From assembly GCF_017349075.1 (NCBI RefSeq), contig NZ_JAFMOF010000003.1, positions 62,001 through 126,000 on the forward strand: a stretch of DNA of 64,000 bases. Reading direction: 5' to 3'. Both the position numbers and the translations under genes were made by a program. The notes below the pieces were generated by a model. It worked only from the letters and a program-made list of their open reading frames with translations. It had not been told where the DNA came from and searched no databases. Source of the DNA: Streptomyces triculaminicus (GTDB lineage Bacteria; Actinomycetota; Actinomycetes; Streptomycetales; Streptomycetaceae). Shown one piece after another: positions 61,593-64,000 of this stretch (position 1 is the stretch's first letter; every line of letters starts with the position of its first letter).

Positions 61593-61625
61593 CTTTCGTT
61601 GCCGACAGTGCGTCGGCAACGAAAG
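61593..61625. promoter_or_regulatory. Perfect 14-bp inverted repeat between phosphatase and catalase genes
   Basis: CTTTCGTTGCCGAC (61593-61606) and GTCGGCAACGAAAG (61612-61625) with a 5-base spacer. It is 25 bases after the phosphatase stop and 65 bases before the catalase start, both minus strand. It could be a terminator for the first or an operator for the second. Confidence 0.65.
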
Positions 61626-61650
61626 AACGGACTCTGTCCGGAACTCGGTC

Positions 61651-63744
61651 TCAGCGCCCCTGAGAGGGCAGCGGCAGCTCGAACCAGACCACCTTCCCGG
61701 TGCTCAGCCGGGTCGCCCCCCACCGCCGCGCGAGCTTGTTGACCAGGTACAGGCCCCGGCCGCCCTCGTCCGAGGGCCGTGCCTGGCGCAGCCGGGGCAG
61801 CTGCGGGACGTCGTCGCCGACCTCGCAGCGCAGCACGTCCGTGCGCAGCAGACGCAGCGTGATCGGCCGCTCGGCGTACCGCACCGCATTGGTGATCACC
61901 TCGCTGACCAGCAGCTCCACCGAGTCCGACAGATCCTCCAGGCCCCAGCGCGTCAGCGCCCGGCGGGCCAGCCGGCGGGCCTGACGGGCCGTCTGCGGGC
62001 GCGGGTCGAGGAACCAGTAGGCGACGTCGCTCGGCGCGATCCCCTCGAAACGGGCCGCCAGCAGCGCGATGTCGTCGTCCCGGTCGCCCGGGCCGAGCAT
62101 GCCCAGCACCTCGTCGCACAGCGGCTCCAGCGGCGGCGGGTTGGGGCCGGTCAGCCGGGCGGTGTCGATCAGCCGCTCGCGCAGCTGCTCTATGCCGGTC
62201 CACACGTCGCGTATCCGCGACTCCACCAGGCCGTCGGTGTAGAGCAGCAGCGTCGCCCCGGCGGGCGCGTCCAGCTCCACGGCCTCGAAGTCCACCCCGC
62301 CCACGCCGATCGGCGCGCCCGGCGGCACCCGCAGCACCTCCGCCCGGCCGCCGCGGTGCAGCAGGACGGGCGGGGGATGGCCGGCGTTGGCGATCACGAT
62401 GCGGTGGGCGACCGGGTCGTAGACCGCGTACAGGCAGGTGGCCATGCGGTCGCTGCCCAGCCGCTGCGCCTGCTCGTCGAGGTGGTGCAGCACCTCCTGC
62501 GGGGGCAGGTCCAGGCCCGCCAGGGTCTGCGCGGTGGTGCGCAGCTGGCCCATGATGGCGGCGGAGGTCATGGAGTGGCCCATGACGTCGCCGACCACCA
62601 GCGCCACCCGGTTGCCGGGCAGCGGGATGGCGTCGTACCAGTCGCCGCCCACCCGGGCCGTCTCGGCCGCCGGGAGGTAGCGGCTGGCCAGCCGCACGCC
62701 GGTCGGCTGGGGCAGCGAGTCGGGCAGCATGGTGCGCTGCAGCTCGTCCGCGATGTAGACCTCGCGGCCGTAGAGCACGGCCTTGTCCACGCCCAGCGCG
62801 GTGTGGGTCGCCAGCTGCGCGGCGACCAGCAGGTCGTCGCCCTCGAAGGCGGGCCGGTCCATGCGGCGGATGAAGACCGCGGCCCCGATCACCCGCCGGC
62901 GGCCGCGCAGCGGCGCCAGGATCGTGCGCTGGCACAGCGGTACGTGCCGGCCCTCGCCCAGCAGTTCGGGGAGCGCCGCCCGCGCGGCCGAGGAGTCCCC
63001 GAACACGGGCCTGACCCCCCGCAGCACCTCCGCGAGCGGCCCGCCTATGCGCACCTCGCAGCGCTCGGCCGCCGCCTCCGCCAGCTCCGGGCCGGGGTCG
63101 GGCAGCCGCTCCGGCGGGGCGTCCGTGTCCTCACGATCCTCGCGGACGTACTCCGGCAGCCGGTCGGTGCGGCGCAGCCGCAGCACCACCGGGCCCACGG
63201 GCCGCTCGTCGCCGACGGGCAGCGGGTCGCGCAGGTAGACCAGGATCGCGTCGGCGAACGTCGGCACCGTGGCCCGGCACAGGCCCAGCACGATCTCGTC
63301 CAGGTCGATCCCGCGCGCGATGCGCCGCGTGGCCGCGCCCACGAACCGCAGCCGCTCGCCGCCGCCGGGGCCTCCGGCGGGCGTACGGGCCGCGTCGGCG
63401 GGGCCGGTGCCGCCGCCGTCCGGCGGACCGGCGGGGGACGGCACGCCGCCCGGACGGCCCGTGCGGTCCTCGTGGGAGGCGGGCCCGGCGGCGTCCGGGT
63501 GCTCGGCGGAGGCGTGCGCCTCGGCGCTCGCGCGCGCCCGCCGCTCCGGCTCGTGGTGGCCGTCGCGGCTGCCCTCGGTGCCGGTGTCGGCGGAGGCGTG
63601 GGCTTCGCCGTCGGCGTGCCGGGCGGCGGGGGCGGCGACGGCCTCGCGGCGCCGGTCGGCGGCCGCGGCGTCACCGGGCTCACGGTGCCCCTGGCCCGGC
63701 AGGGGCAAGGGGTGTCTTCCGTGGGAGTTGGAGTGCTCCGTCAC
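61651..63744 (-). CDS. RsbU/SpoIIE-type PP2C phosphatase with GAF and anti-sigma-like ATPase domains
   Basis: About 697 residues. A disordered Ala/His/Glu-rich N-terminus (to about 125) precedes a GAF-like sensor (130-300, ending LLVAAQLATHTALGVDKAVL). A PP2C SpoIIE domain follows (ELQRTMLPDSLPQPTGVRLA, GGDWYDAIPL, VGDVMGHSMTSA, YTDGLVES, DDDIALLAA), then a HATPase_c anti-sigma-kinase-like domain (LLVSEVITNAVRYAE, DEGGRGLYLVN). Such proteins switch anti-sigma-antagonists in stress and developmental control. GTG 63744 is assumed; GTG 63795 is an alternative. Confidence 0.88.
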   Translation of the reverse strand: MTEHSNSHGRHPLPLPGQGHREPGDAAAADRRREAVAAPAARHADGEAHASADTGTEGSRDGHHEPERRARASAEAHASAEHPDAAGPASHEDRTGRPGGVPSPAGPPDGGGTGPADAARTPAGGPGGGERLRFVGAATRRIARGIDLDEIVLGLCRATVPTFADAILVYLRDPLPVGDERPVGPVVLRLRRTDRLPEYVREDREDTDAPPERLPDPGPELAEAAAERCEVRIGGPLAEVLRGVRPVFGDSSAARAALPELLGEGRHVPLCQRTILAPLRGRRRVIGAAVFIRRMDRPAFEGDDLLVAAQLATHTALGVDKAVLYGREVYIADELQRTMLPDSLPQPTGVRLASRYLPAAETARVGGDWYDAIPLPGNRVALVVGDVMGHSMTSAAIMGQLRTTAQTLAGLDLPPQEVLHHLDEQAQRLGSDRMATCLYAVYDPVAHRIVIANAGHPPPVLLHRGGRAEVLRVPPGAPIGVGGVDFEAVELDAPAGATLLLYTDGLVESRIRDVWTGIEQLRERLIDTARLTGPNPPPLEPLCDEVLGMLGPGDRDDDIALLAARFEGIAPSDVAYWFLDPRPQTARQARRLARRALTRWGLEDLSDSVELLVSEVITNAVRYAERPITLRLLRTDVLRCEVGDDVPQLPRLRQARPSDEGGRGLYLVNKLARRWGATRLSTGKVVWFELPLPSQGR

Positions 63745-63802
63745 GCGTGGGGTTCCATCCGTCGGGGCCGTGCGCCCCGCCCGGGGGCGGGACACACGTG
63801 GG

Positions 63803-64000
63803 TCAGACGCGGCGCAGGTTGAGAAAGAGCTGGATCTCGGGTGGTACGTCCGTACTCGCCGGGGCGTACGCCGGCGAGCTCTCCCCGGCGATGTCGAATC
63901 CCGCGTCGCGCACGACCTGGCGCAGTTCTTCCCGCAGGTATCCCGATACCCGGATCGTGTTGCCCAGGAACGGGATCGCGTAGTCGTCGACGTCCGCCTC
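63803..64000 (-). CDS. C-terminal part of probable SAM-dependent methyltransferase (cut by window end)
   Basis: An open frame of 65 codons to the window edge, ending at TGA 63803-63805. The readable tail includes IPFLGNTIRVSGYLREELRQ, then VVRDAGFDIAGES and PEIQLFLNLRRV. The pattern of a helix with EELRxxxxxAGF followed by a closing strand LFLNLRR is typical of the C-terminus of class I methyltransferases. The motif I SAM-binding region lies outside the window, so the assignment is tentative. Confidence 0.5.
   Translation of the reverse strand, partial: EADVDDYAIPFLGNTIRVSGYLREELRQVVRDAGFDIAGESSPAYAPASTDVPPEIQLFLNLRRV

Overview
The window reads as a stretch of Streptomyces (or close actinobacterial) chromosome. 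Base composition is very GC-rich, with G/C at most third codon positions. GTG and even TTG starts and ATGA/GTGA stop-start overlaps are common, and rare TTA leucine codons are confined to a few genes. The families also fit: GTP-type PEP carboxykinase, Tad/Flp pilus genes, XRE regulators with helical C-termini, a SapA-like spore protein, and an OxyR/AhpCD locus. About 60 protein genes, one probable 6C small RNA and many strong hairpin terminators can be supported. I saw no tRNA, rRNA, insertion sequence or CRISPR array.

Layout. 0-7.3 kb: MFS exporter, thioredoxin-domain YyaL/DUF255 protein, TetR regulator, small membrane protein, hemolysin III (with a perfect operator at its start) and PEP carboxykinase. 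7.4-12.4 kb: an accessory block with a protein carrying an amyloid-like N-terminal motif, a winged-helix protein, three overlapping small genes divergent from an XRE regulator, and an alpha/beta hydrolase. 12.5-20.7 kb: a small helical protein with a hairpin over its ribosome site, an alanine/aspartate aminotransferase, an N-acyl-D-amino-acid deacylase and PLP amino acid deaminase pair separated by a perfect hairpin, a lipoprotein, an M14 carboxypeptidase (apparent start-region frameshift) and an S1-like protease.

21-34 kb: a Tad/Flp pilus locus. It runs CpaB, a CpaE-TadE fusion, TadE, CpaF, TadB, TadC, Flp pilin, TadG-like, lipoprotein and OmpA-like protein, then a prepilin peptidase broken into two overlapping frames. 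A DUF1036 gene pair and a DUF192 gene lie between. Three products (CpaE-TadE, the second TadE, Flp) carry the G-x4-E prepilin peptidase site, so the peptidase is needed to mature the pilus. 34-42.6 kb: a TetR/MFS pair sharing an operator, 6C RNA, aldo/keto reductase, cis-prenyltransferase, PhoH-PIN protein, a transglycosylase with a long structured leader, and an AI-2E family permease.

42.7-50.1 kb: an A+T-richer accessory segment coding mainly for exported proteins. It holds a 1330-residue lysozyme-like/golvesin-like/SGNH protein, a SapA-like protein, an I36-inhibitor-like protein and a lipoprotein. 50.2-64 kb: a class A penicillin-binding protein, SPFH plus ribbon-helix-helix pair, a PadR-ABC exporter operon behind a 41-bp palindrome, OxyR divergent from AhpC-AhpD, catalase, an RsbU/SpoIIE-type phosphatase with an anti-sigma-like kinase domain, and the 3' end of a probable methyltransferase gene.

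The most notable points are the CpaE-TadE fusion with an internal peptidase site, the split prepilin peptidase, the TTA codons in Tad genes (implying bldA control), the RHIM/BASS-like motif at 7.4 kb, and several unusually well-formed operators and hairpins.
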